Assembly: GCA_937891325.1 (NCBI GenBank)
Contig: CALAFU010000287.1
Coordinates: forward strand, 1 to 11,047
Direction of reading: 5' to 3'
Source of the DNA: an uncultured Candidatus Melainabacteria bacterium
GTDB lineage: Bacteria; Cyanobacteriota; Vampirovibrionia; Gastranaerophilales; Gastranaerophilaceae
DNA: 11,047 nt
Position 1 is the first letter of the stretch. Each line of letters begins with the position of its first letter. Positions 1 through 5,041 of this stretch are shown in pieces. Both the position numbers and the translations under genes were made by a program. The notes below the pieces were generated by a model. The model was given only the letters and a program-made list of their open reading frames with translations. It did no database searches and was not told the DNA's origin.

Positions 1-196
1 TAGCTTTTGGTATTGTTAGAATCTCAAAAGTATTTATTTGTATATCTTCTTTATATTTATACATTCCATGTTCAAAGTATATTTTATTACTGTTCAAAAG
101 TTGTTCAAGTTCTGTTTTGCAATCGCACTCTGCAATCATGTTAATTTCATCAAGTGTAAATTCTTTTAAATGTTTTGCTAATTTTTCTATGTTCAA
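1..196 (-). CDS. Small protein translationally coupled to the MuB-like ATPase, C-terminus outside window
   Basis: An open frame of 65 codons starts at TTG (194-196) and runs off the left edge. The start is chosen because GGAGG (204-208) lies 7 bases upstream and the TTG overlaps the TGA stop of the ATPase gene (TTGA), a typical coupled arrangement. The visible N-terminus begins LNIEKLAKHLKEFTLDEI and continues to LLNSNKIYFEHGMYKYKED. The pattern of two or three helices followed by a short hydrophobic hairpin looks like a small winged-helix fold, but this is a judgement by eye. In Mu the genes after B are small early genes (kil, gam and others); no specific match is claimed. It should be co-transcribed with the transposase and ATPase. 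Confidence 0.7.
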   Translation of the reverse strand, partial: MNIEKLAKHLKEFTLDEINMIAECDCKTELEQLLNSNKIYFEHGMYKYKEDIQINTFEILTIPKA

Positions 197-873
197 ATTA
201 TATCCTCCACGATTTCCTCAGTTATTTCAGTCAAATTATTATCTTTTGCGACAATTTCAAGTTGGTTAATTAATTGCACTATTTGTCGAAAACGATTATA
301 TTTTTTGTGTATGTATTCAATAGAATCAGCTGTAAATTTAATTTCTGCTAATTGATTTATTATTTGAGCAATATCATTTACCCCAAAAGTTTCAAATTTC
401 ACAATCTCTGAAAACCTATCAAAAAGATGTTTGTATCGTTCTAGTTTTTTATGTGCCAATCCCATTCCAACAAAAATTATTGGACAATCCGTTTCATCGT
501 GAATATCTCTTAAAATTTCTATCGTTTTTAAGTTATTCATCAAGTAATCAATTTCATCAACAATAATCAGTTGAGTTTTTTGTTTTAATTTTTGTACTAT
601 CAAATTAAAATTATCTGACGTTAAATATCTCGGAATTTCGTCCATTTCTTTAGCGATTTCTTCTAACAACCATCGTCCTGTCATAAGATTTGTCGCTCTC
701 AAATATATCGCATCATATTTACAAGCTAACCATAATGCTGTTTGGGATTTACCAAGTCCTGGTTCACCATATATTAATCCCATTTTGTGGATATTCTTTG
801 GTTTGTTTAAAAGATTTTCAACAAGTCCAATAAAGTTTTTGACATTAGTTGTTTTAACAAAAATTCTATTCAT
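193..873 (-). CDS. MuB-like AAA+ transposition ATPase
   Basis: This 226-residue protein has a Walker A motif GEPGLGKS (residues 36-43), a Walker B motif LIIVDEID (102-109), a sensor-1-like strand IIFVGMG (132-138), an arginine in DRFSE (152-156) suited to an arginine finger, and NRFRQI (193-198) where sensor 2 is expected. In Mu, MuB binds target DNA as an ATP-dependent filament, delivers it to the MuA transpososome and gives target immunity; the same role is inferred here because the gene directly follows a MuA-like transposase. Phage Mu MuB is 312 residues with an N-terminal helix-turn-helix domain; this protein begins almost at the ATPase core and lacks it. ATG at 871-873 overlaps the end of the transposase gene by 8 bases, with AGGAG (887-891) upstream. 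IS21 IstB or TniB/TnsC-like ATPases are the alternative families. Confidence 0.88.
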   Translation of the reverse strand: MNRIFVKTTNVKNFIGLVENLLNKPKNIHKMGLIYGEPGLGKSQTALWLACKYDAIYLRATNLMTGRWLLEEIAKEMDEIPRYLTSDNFNLIVQKLKQKTQLIIVDEIDYLMNNLKTIEILRDIHDETDCPIIFVGMGLAHKKLERYKHLFDRFSEIVKFETFGVNDIAQIINQLAEIKFTADSIEYIHKKYNRFRQIVQLINQLEIVAKDNNLTEITEEIVEDII

Positions 874-2578
874 ATAAAAGTCTATACTCCTTAGTTTGTT
901 TAAAGTCTGTTATCCATTTATCTTCAGGGTTATTTTTGATTAAATACTCATATTTTTCTGAATTATTTTTGAATATTTTTTGAACACCTTTTGAACGTAC
1001 TTTGAACTCTGTTTGAACAGGGGTTGAATTTTCTTTAACCATTTTTGTTTCTAAAAATTTTGTTTCATCGTTTGAAAGGTATGCCTTTACTGCAGTTATA
1101 GTTTTCTTATGTAATTTTCTTTGTTTAACAATTTTTTGTTTATAATCTTCAAAATCAGTAACCGTACCTAATAATTTTGCCATTGGGTGAGTTTCGGTTA
1201 CCCGTTCAGCAGTACATAAGTATTCACCTTTTGTTGTATAAACCTTGATACTCGTTAAATCAAAGAGGTTGTATTTAATTAGAACTTTACTTTTAAAGCC
1301 ATAAAGTCGTTCATCAAAATAATCACAGTTTAAAAACCTGATTCCGTTTCTCTGTATAGTCTTAACTTCAGTTGCAAGCATCAAATCGTCTAGCAAATTA
1401 ATATCTACATTTTGTCTTTTTCTACTTTCTAAAACTTCTGCTATTGTGTTATTTGGTGCATTCGGACAAAGTTGAGAATTTTTGAAATTCAACCACATAT
1501 CAATCATTTTTATTGTTTCTTCTAATGTTGGAATGTAGTCATTATGCAATGTTTTGTGCAACCTTTCATTTCGCATCAAATACGCAGGTTTATTTTGAAT
1601 GTTACTTCCAACATAACTTGGTAATAACTTTTCAAACCCTTCTTGAAATTCTTTGAAAAATCTTTCAATAACTTTTGCTCTTGCGTTATATGGTCTTGCA
1701 AATACAGTTTCTATTCCTAACTTTGAATAAAGTCCATTAAAACCAAGTTCCGTAAAACCTTTATTGTCTGTAAAATATTTTGCTCTAAATGCTCTGCCAT
1801 TATCTTGATACACAATTTTAGGTATCATATCTAAATTGATTATTGAATTTCTTAATGCACTTGCTATACATTGCGTGCTTTCTTCTAGCATAATTTCATA
1901 ACCAACTAGTGCTGTTGATTTCCAATCAAGAAAGCCTACTAAAGTTGCTCTTGTGGGTTTACCCGTGAATGGATTTATTACATTAAATGCTAATTTATGA
2001 CCGTCTGCTACAAGAATATCCCCAACTTCAAGCAAACTTGCATCACGTTTTATATATGGTTCAACTTTATCTGACAGAGCTTTTTCACCATCACGTGCTA
2101 AAACCCATTTATCATAATTATTTTTCTTAAACCAATTTGCATATTTTCTAAAAGTAATATCTGCTGGAATATATGATTGACCTTGTTGTTGAAGTTTGTA
2201 TTTTGTAAGAGCTATGGCTTTACCTATACAAAGCCTATTGGGGTGGAGTAATAATCCCATAAATATTTTTATTTCTTCATCACTCAAACAAGTTCGGTAT
2301 TCATCTACCTTTGCATATTTGTATTGTGGGATAAGTTTAGTATAATCTTCGGTTCCATTAAGTGTATTCTTCCATCGGTGAAGTGTGCCTCTACTGATTT
2401 TACCTAATATCTCAAAAAGATGTGAATTACTTGTATTATGTAAATTAACAAAGTCATAATCAGCTTGAAGTTTATTATCTGATTTCTTGCGAAATTCTTT
2501 CCATTGATTAAGCAAATCTAATCTTGCTAGGGCTATTTTCTTTGATTTTTCTGGAGTGAATATAACTGAACTTTCCAT
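866..2578 (-). CDS. MuA-like DDE transposase
   Basis: With the ATG at 2576-2578 the product is 570 residues. A helix-turn-helix-like segment lies near residues 52-73 (SHLFEILGKISRGTLHRWK). The RNase H-fold catalytic core shows D192 (VADGHK), D259 (YQDNGRAF) and E305 (AKVIERFF). The D-D spacing of 67 equals that of MuA (D269, D336), while the D-E spacing of 46 is shorter than MuA's 56. Residues about 405-460 look like the Mu-type C-terminal beta-barrel, and the lysine-rich tail ends KEYRLLYE, possibly the ATPase-contacting region. It should cut and join the element ends to target DNA. The ATG is preferred over an upstream in-frame TTG at 2605 because it follows the stop of the 76-residue gene by 2 bases and has AAAGG (2590-2594) upstream. 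TnsB and TniA are related families, but the spacing favours Mu type. Confidence 0.92.
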   Translation of the reverse strand: MESSVIFTPEKSKKIALARLDLLNQWKEFRKKSDNKLQADYDFVNLHNTSNSHLFEILGKISRGTLHRWKNTLNGTEDYTKLIPQYKYAKVDEYRTCLSDEEIKIFMGLLLHPNRLCIGKAIALTKYKLQQQGQSYIPADITFRKYANWFKKNNYDKWVLARDGEKALSDKVEPYIKRDASLLEVGDILVADGHKLAFNVINPFTGKPTRATLVGFLDWKSTALVGYEIMLEESTQCIASALRNSIINLDMIPKIVYQDNGRAFRAKYFTDNKGFTELGFNGLYSKLGIETVFARPYNARAKVIERFFKEFQEGFEKLLPSYVGSNIQNKPAYLMRNERLHKTLHNDYIPTLEETIKMIDMWLNFKNSQLCPNAPNNTIAEVLESRKRQNVDINLLDDLMLATEVKTIQRNGIRFLNCDYFDERLYGFKSKVLIKYNLFDLTSIKVYTTKGEYLCTAERVTETHPMAKLLGTVTDFEDYKQKIVKQRKLHKKTITAVKAYLSNDETKFLETKMVKENSTPVQTEFKVRSKGVQKIFKNNSEKYEYLIKNNPEDKWITDFKQTKEYRLLYE

Positions 2579-2580
2579 GG

Positions 2581-2811
2581 TTAATTTAACCTTTCGATAT
2601 ACCAATTACTCATACCAAAATGATTAAAATTCCATTGAAGGTCAAAATAAAAATCAGATTCAAAATTTTTATTAAATTTAAAAGTTTGTTTATTATTTTG
2701 ATTTCTAATAGAACTATCTAATGCAAATTGTATTTCTTTTGAAAATCTTGATTTAAAGTTACTATAAGGAATATTTAGAGTTTCTTTAGTTAATTTATTT
2801 CTCAAAATCAT
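2581..2811 (-). CDS. Small uncharacterised element protein (76 aa)
   Basis: I do not recognise a family. The start ATG (2809-2811) has GAGGG (2819-2823) 7 bases upstream, while a TTG at 2817 lies too close to that site. The protein is basic and aromatic-rich: an N-terminal MILRNKLTKETLNIPYSNF, a central Asn/Lys-rich stretch, then alternating aromatic residues (FYFDLQWNFNHFG) that suggest beta strands, ending SNWYIERLN. There is no signal peptide or membrane segment. It overlaps the preceding 66-residue gene and is followed after 2 bases by the transposase start, so it is almost certainly translated with the transposase. A role in regulating or assisting transposition can only be guessed from position. 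Ner in Mu occupies a similar place but is a helix-turn-helix protein, which this does not resemble. Confidence 0.7.
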   Translation of the reverse strand: MILRNKLTKETLNIPYSNFKSRFSKEIQFALDSSIRNQNNKQTFKFNKNFESDFYFDLQWNFNHFGMSNWYIERLN

Positions 2812-2995
2812 CTTCAAACCCTCTAATATTATCTAATTCAATATTGTATCTTTTACCTTGCTTATCTACACACGTTGCAAAGTCTACATCGCCATCAGCA
2901 AATGTATTTTTCCAAATACAAATCAATAAACCTATTTCTTGGGTTTTAAGGTTTAAAATCTTCGTTCCCAAAAGTTGGTAATCTTTTTCTATCAT
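2795..2995 (-). CDS. Small uncharacterised element protein, beta-rich (66 aa)
   Basis: No family is recognised. ATG at 2993-2995 is chosen because AAAGGAA (3002-3008) sits at good spacing, and the longer frame upstream would run through the promoter/operator segment. The sequence MIEKDYQLLGTKILNLKT then alternates hydrophobic and polar residues through IGLLICIWKN, DFATCVDKQGKRY and NIELDNI, a pattern compatible with a small SH3- or KOW-like beta barrel, with an acidic tail (EDDFEK). This fold suggestion is by eye. It is the first gene of the leftward operon that continues through the 76-residue protein, transposase and ATPase; its 3' end overlaps the next gene's start, so translation is probably coupled. 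Confidence 0.72.
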   Translation of the reverse strand: MIEKDYQLLGTKILNLKTQEIGLLICIWKNTFADGDVDFATCVDKQGKRYNIELDNIRGFEDDFEK

Positions 2996-3012
2996 TGCGA
3001 GTTCCTTTCTTT

Positions 3013-3078
3013 TGCAATGACATCTATCACTCTTTGTCTCAAAGAAATCAACTCCTTGTCTCAATCTCAGAGACAATT
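3013..3078 (-). promoter_or_regulatory. Promoter/operator-like segment A, upstream of the transposase operon
   Basis: The site TTGTCTC occurs at 3034-3040 and 3056-3062, 22 bases apart (about two helical turns), and its inverse GAGACAA at 3070-3076. The second and third form an inverted repeat with 7-base arms and a 7-base spacer, inside which lies the palindrome TCTCAGAGA (3065-3073). On the minus strand a candidate -35 box TTGATT (3046-3051) precedes a weak -10 around 3023-3029, and the first TTGTCTC site falls in the spacer between them, so a bound protein would block it. The segment is related to segment B at 3677-3755. The repeats are seen directly; their function is inference. Confidence 0.6.
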
Positions 3079-3216
3079 CGACACAATTTAATATTTCAAA
3101 CCTTAGTTAAAGAAATGTTAAGTGGCTAAAGTTCAATAAAATATATAGTTTAGGTTGCTTGCAAAAATTGCAAGTAACCTCTTTTTAATTTAAAAATATA
3201 GGAAAAAATTTAGACT
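3079..3216. other. Gap between the helix-turn-helix gene and the transposase operon
   Basis: This stretch holds no convincing gene. It contains the hairpin at 3152-3186 and very AT-rich DNA on both sides of it. No second strong leftward promoter could be placed in it with confidence; the best candidate for the downstream operon is in segment A. Confidence 0.5.
3152..3186 (+). terminator. Hairpin followed by CTTTTT on the plus strand; possible terminator or protein-binding palindrome
   Basis: The 13-base arms AGGTTGCTTGCAA (3152-3164) and TTGCAAGTAACCT (3168-3180) pair with a single G-T wobble around a 3-base loop. They are followed by CTTTTT (3181-3186) on the plus strand, the form of an intrinsic terminator for rightward RNA. 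Both flanking genes read leftwards, and on that strand the hairpin is followed by AAACTATATATTTT rather than an immediate U-run. It may therefore stop antisense RNA, act weakly for the helix-turn-helix gene, or be bound by protein: its CTTGCA core recurs in the element's terminal region. Confidence 0.55.
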
Positions 3217-3642
3217 TTAAACTGTTCCACTCCAACCTAATATTTCGCTATTAATTTTTTCAATAACTTCTGGCGATAGAAATTTTGCAGGTTTCTTTTT
3301 ATGTAAAATATTATCCAAATTTTTCGTTTGTTCTTTTTCTTTTTTATTTATGATTTTGATAATGTTTTCTAATGCACAAATTGAGTGCTTATTCAAAATT
3401 TTATTGTTATCAATATCATCGTTTAATTTCATAAGTAGTTTTGTGCCAACATTATAAATATCTCCAACAAATTGTTTTGAAAAATCTTTTATTCTAACGA
3501 TATGATTGTCCCATTTATATTTCTTTTTCCAGTTAAAAACAGTTCTGCGTGAGATATTTAATTTTTCGGCAATCATTTCAGGGGATAAATTTTCAACACA
3601 GTATAATTTTTCTACTTCGTGAAGTAAATGTAATTTGTTCAT
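3217..3642 (-). CDS. Helix-turn-helix protein with small-terminase-like ends (141 aa)
   Basis: Residues 17-42 (ENLSPEMIAEKLNISRRTVF and onward to NWKKKYKWD) form a clear helix-turn-helix of the kind seen at the N-terminus of phage small terminase subunits and some transposon regulators. The C-terminus ends KFLSPEVIEKINSEILGW, which recalls the LSPE...I...ILG ending of small terminase proteins of Mu-like phages; this is remembered resemblance, not a search. The middle is helical and Lys/Asn-rich. It lies next to the element end, where Mu has its repressor, but reads in the same direction as the transposase. ATG at 3640-3642 has AAAGGG (3649-3654) upstream, in a leader with three imperfect GGT-TTTAAA repeats (about 3645-3671). 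A role as transcriptional regulator of the early region is equally possible. Confidence 0.8.
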   Translation of the reverse strand: MNKLHLLHEVEKLYCVENLSPEMIAEKLNISRRTVFNWKKKYKWDNHIVRIKDFSKQFVGDIYNVGTKLLMKLNDDIDNNKILNKHSICALENIIKIINKKEKEQTKNLDNILHKKKPAKFLSPEVIEKINSEILGWSGTV

Positions 3643-3676
3643 TTAAAACCCTTTTAAACCTTGTTTAAAGACCTTT

Positions 3677-3755
3677 TACAATGACATTAATTACTCTTGT
3701 TTCAACAGAAGTCAAGTGTTTTCATCACAATCTCAGAGATCATTACTGTCATCTC
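3677..3755 (-). promoter_or_regulatory. Promoter/operator-like segment B, upstream of the helix-turn-helix gene
   Basis: It shares with segment A the strings CAATGACAT (3679-3687 here, 3015-3023 there) and CAATCTCAGAGA (3728-3739 here, 3062-3073 there), at nearly equal separations (49 and 47 bases), plus TTGTTTCAA (3697-3705) against TTGTCTCAA (3034-3042). The shared block here is an 11-base palindrome ATCTCAGAGAT (3730-3740). On the minus strand TTGACT (3710-3715) is a good -35 box, followed after 16 bases by TAATTA (3688-3693). The order and spacing shared with A suggest a duplicated control region. Assignment as an operator is inference. Confidence 0.6.
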
Positions 3756-3775
3756 AAACCATTAGATACTTTTTT

Positions 3776-3996
3776 ACTTGCATTAAATGCACAAGGCTAA
3801 AACGTAAATATATCGTGATAAGTTAGTAATATATTTTAAAATCGGTGAAATTTTGGTGCAAATATTGCATAAGAAAGTGCAGATAAAGTCCAATTAGTGC
3901 AAGTGCATCTCATTCTATCAAAATCGCCATAAAAGGCTTTATGTTTTGGCTTTAGCGATTATATGACCATCTCACACTTGCACTTTATTTACAACA
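3776..3996. repeat. Element terminal region with clustered TGCA-centred sites and an 89-base imperfect palindrome
   Basis: This gene-free stretch has eight TGCA tetramers (starting at 3779, 3788, 3857, 3866, 3878, 3898, 3904 and 3979), several inside short palindromes such as TGCATTAAATGCA (3779-3791). AGTGCAAGTG (3896-3905) and its inverse CACTTGCACT (3975-3984) bound a large imperfect palindrome whose inner arms are AATCGC (3922-3927) and GCGATT (3955-3960), sharing the same centre near 3940. AAAGTGCA appears at 3874-3881 and inverted at 3979-3986. Mu-like transposases bind several end sites of this kind. The assignment as transposase-binding end sites is inferred from position and repetition. 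Confidence 0.6.
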
Positions 3997-3999
3997 ATT

Positions 4000-4024
4000 A
4001 AAAAAGAGCCTCATAATGAGACTC
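4000..4024 (-). terminator. Intrinsic terminator after tRNA-His
   Basis: On the minus strand an 8-base-pair stem (4006-4013 with 4017-4024, one G-T pair, 3-base loop) is followed by six U (4000-4005). It lies 10 bases beyond the encoded CCA of the tRNA and would end a transcript carrying the tRNA and possibly the regulator gene. The mobile element begins just past it, so the chromosomal unit is intact. Confidence 0.85.
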
Positions 4025-4034
4025 AAATTTTAAA

Positions 4035-4111
4035 TGGGGCGGGTGATGGGATTCGAACCCATGCATATCGGAACCACAATCCGAGGTCTTAACCACTTGA
4101 CGACACCCGCC
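4035..4111 (-). tRNA. tRNA-His (anticodon GTG)
   Basis: The cloverleaf is complete: acceptor GCGGGTG pairs with CACCCGC, U8 follows, the D arm has GTC/GAC around AAGTGGTTAA, the anticodon arm is TCGGA-TTGTGGT-TCCGA with GTG at positions 34-36, and the T arm is ATGGG-TTCGAAT-CCCAT. The extra 5' G (position -1, base 4111) faces C73 (base 4038), the identity pair of bacterial tRNA-His, and CCA is encoded (4035-4037). The gene starts only 33 bases after the response-regulator stop codon, so it may be co-transcribed with it and released by processing. Confidence 0.97.
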
Positions 4112-4144
4112 ACCAATACTTATTTTATTATTCTGCTTTTCCTA

Positions 4145-4894
4145 TTAGTTAATTCTTTGGAACATGTAGCCAATGCCACGTGCTGTTAAGATTAATTCTG
4201 GATTTGCAGGATCTGCTTCTAATTTTGAACGTAATCTTGAAATATGTACGTCAACTACACGTGTATCAATTCTGTGATCTGGTGGGTATGCCCATACGTG
4301 TTGCAAGATTTCGTTTCTTGAATATGCTTGACCTGAGTTGTTTACTAACAATTCTAACAAGCTGAATTCCATACCTGTAAGTCTGATACGTTCGTTCTTT
4401 CTGAACACTTGTCTTCTTGCTGTATCAATTTTAATGTTACCTGTTGTGATAACGTTTTTAGTAACTTTTCCTGTTGGAACAACTGCTTCACGGCTGTTTG
4501 TTCTTCTTAAAACTGCTTTTACACGAGCTTCTAATTCTTTTGGTGAGAATGGTTTGATTACATAATCGTCTGCACCTAATTCTAAGCCTGTAATTCTTTC
4601 TGAAACATCACCTAACGCTGTCAAAATAATGATAGGCACATCTGATGTTCTTCTGATTTCTCTTGTTACACCATAACCATCTACTTTAGGCATCATTACG
4701 TCTAAAACTACTAGGTCTGGATTTGTTTTATTAAATACGTTGATTGCTTCTTCACCGTCTTCTGCAACGACTACGTCGTAACCAACCATTTTTAAACGAG
4801 TTTCTAGAATTCTTCGGATACTAGCTTCATCGTCAGCTACTAAGATTCGTTGACGGTCTTCTGTTTCGTTTTGCATTTCAGCGTTATCTGTCAT
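4145..4894 (-). CDS. rpaB: RpaB-like OmpR-family response regulator
   Basis: The 249-residue protein has a receiver domain (about 16-131) with acidic pair D21 D22, phosphoacceptor D65 (VVLDVMMP), T92 and K114 (VIKPFSP), then a winged-helix DNA-binding domain (about 150-247) with recognition helix DTRVVDVHISRLRSKLE (210-226). Stretches such as DDEASIRRILETRLKMVGY and ITGLELGADDYVIKPFSPKE closely resemble cyanobacterial RpaB, a regulator paired there with the kinase Hik33 (NblS) and controlling high-light and stress genes. In a non-photosynthetic host its targets must differ. No kinase gene is adjacent. ATG at 4892-4894 has AAGGA (4902-4906) at good spacing. It lies downstream of kdsB, separated by 147 bases that hold its own promoter candidates. 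The RpaB name rests on recalled similarity. Confidence 0.9.
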   Translation of the reverse strand: MTDNAEMQNETEDRQRILVADDEASIRRILETRLKMVGYDVVVAEDGEEAINVFNKTNPDLVVLDVMMPKVDGYGVTREIRRTSDVPIIILTALGDVSERITGLELGADDYVIKPFSPKELEARVKAVLRRTNSREAVVPTGKVTKNVITTGNIKIDTARRQVFRKNERIRLTGMEFSLLELLVNNSGQAYSRNEILQHVWAYPPDHRIDTRVVDVHISRLRSKLEADPANPELILTARGIGYMFQRIN

Positions 4895-4919
4895 GTTTTT
4901 TTCCTTACATTTCCTAAGC

Positions 4920-5009
4920 TACTAATAAAATCTTAACATAAATAAAATTATTATTAATATAAATTTATTTTTCTAAATACATCTTAATATAAACAAAAAA
5001 TAATTGCAA
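4920..5009 (-). promoter_or_regulatory. Response-regulator promoter region with a 23-base direct repeat
   Basis: Two copies of a 23-base sequence (4971-4993 and 4920-4942) match at 18 positions, sharing TTTAT-TTAAGAT on the minus strand. The upstream copy contains a candidate -10 TAAGAT (4981-4986), placed 17 bases after TTGCAA (5004-5009). The downstream TAAGAT has a weaker -35 (TTAATA, 16-base spacer). They could be tandem promoters, or paired binding sites of an OmpR-type regulator, which commonly binds direct repeats. The cyanobacterial HLR1 consensus is not clearly present. Confidence 0.5.
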
Positions 5010-5041
5010 ACATATTTTTTAATTTTTTTTGAAAACTTTGA

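Larger units (their letters stand above)
1..3996 (-). mobile_element. One end of a Mu-like transposable element (prophage or transposon), partial
   Basis: Leftward genes for a MuA-like DDE transposase, a MuB-like AAA+ ATPase, small proteins and a helix-turn-helix protein are packed together. They are bounded on the right by a gene-free region full of TGCA-centred inverted sites, immediately before the terminator of a chromosomal tRNA-His gene. Mu-type elements carry transposase-binding sites at their ends and the A and B genes close to one end, which fits. The exact terminus is not proven. Mu-type ends begin 5'-TG, and on the minus strand a TG at 3996-3995 (TGTTGTAAATAAAG...) or at 3993-3992 would serve. 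The other end, and any head or tail genes that would separate phage from transposon, lie left of position 1, so the target duplication cannot be checked here. Confidence 0.8.

Noticed and set aside
2579..2605. Transposase start at an upstream TTG
   Set aside because: It lies inside the 76-residue gene; the ATG at 2578 directly after that gene's stop is the better start.
2996..3076. Longer form of the 66-residue protein
   Set aside because: The added part would be encoded by the repeat-rich promoter/operator segment, and the ATG at 2995 has a good ribosome site.
1..4111. A Tn7-like or CRISPR-associated transposon, suggested by transposase plus AAA+ ATPase next to a tRNA gene
   Set aside because: The third gene does not look like TniQ, the transposase has the D-67-D spacing of MuA, and no CRISPR repeats or Cas genes are visible in the window. 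The left part is unseen, so this is a strong doubt rather than proof.
4180..4565. Plus-strand open frames opposite the response regulator
   Set aside because: They mirror the coding frame of the regulator, have no ribosome sites and resemble no proteins. The same holds for plus-strand frames opposite kdsB, prmA, accA and the protease, and minus-strand frames opposite recR.
4895..5041. Cyanobacterial HLR1 site upstream of the RpaB-like gene
   Set aside because: No pair of TTACA-type boxes with the right spacing was found; only the unrelated TTAAGAT direct repeat is present.
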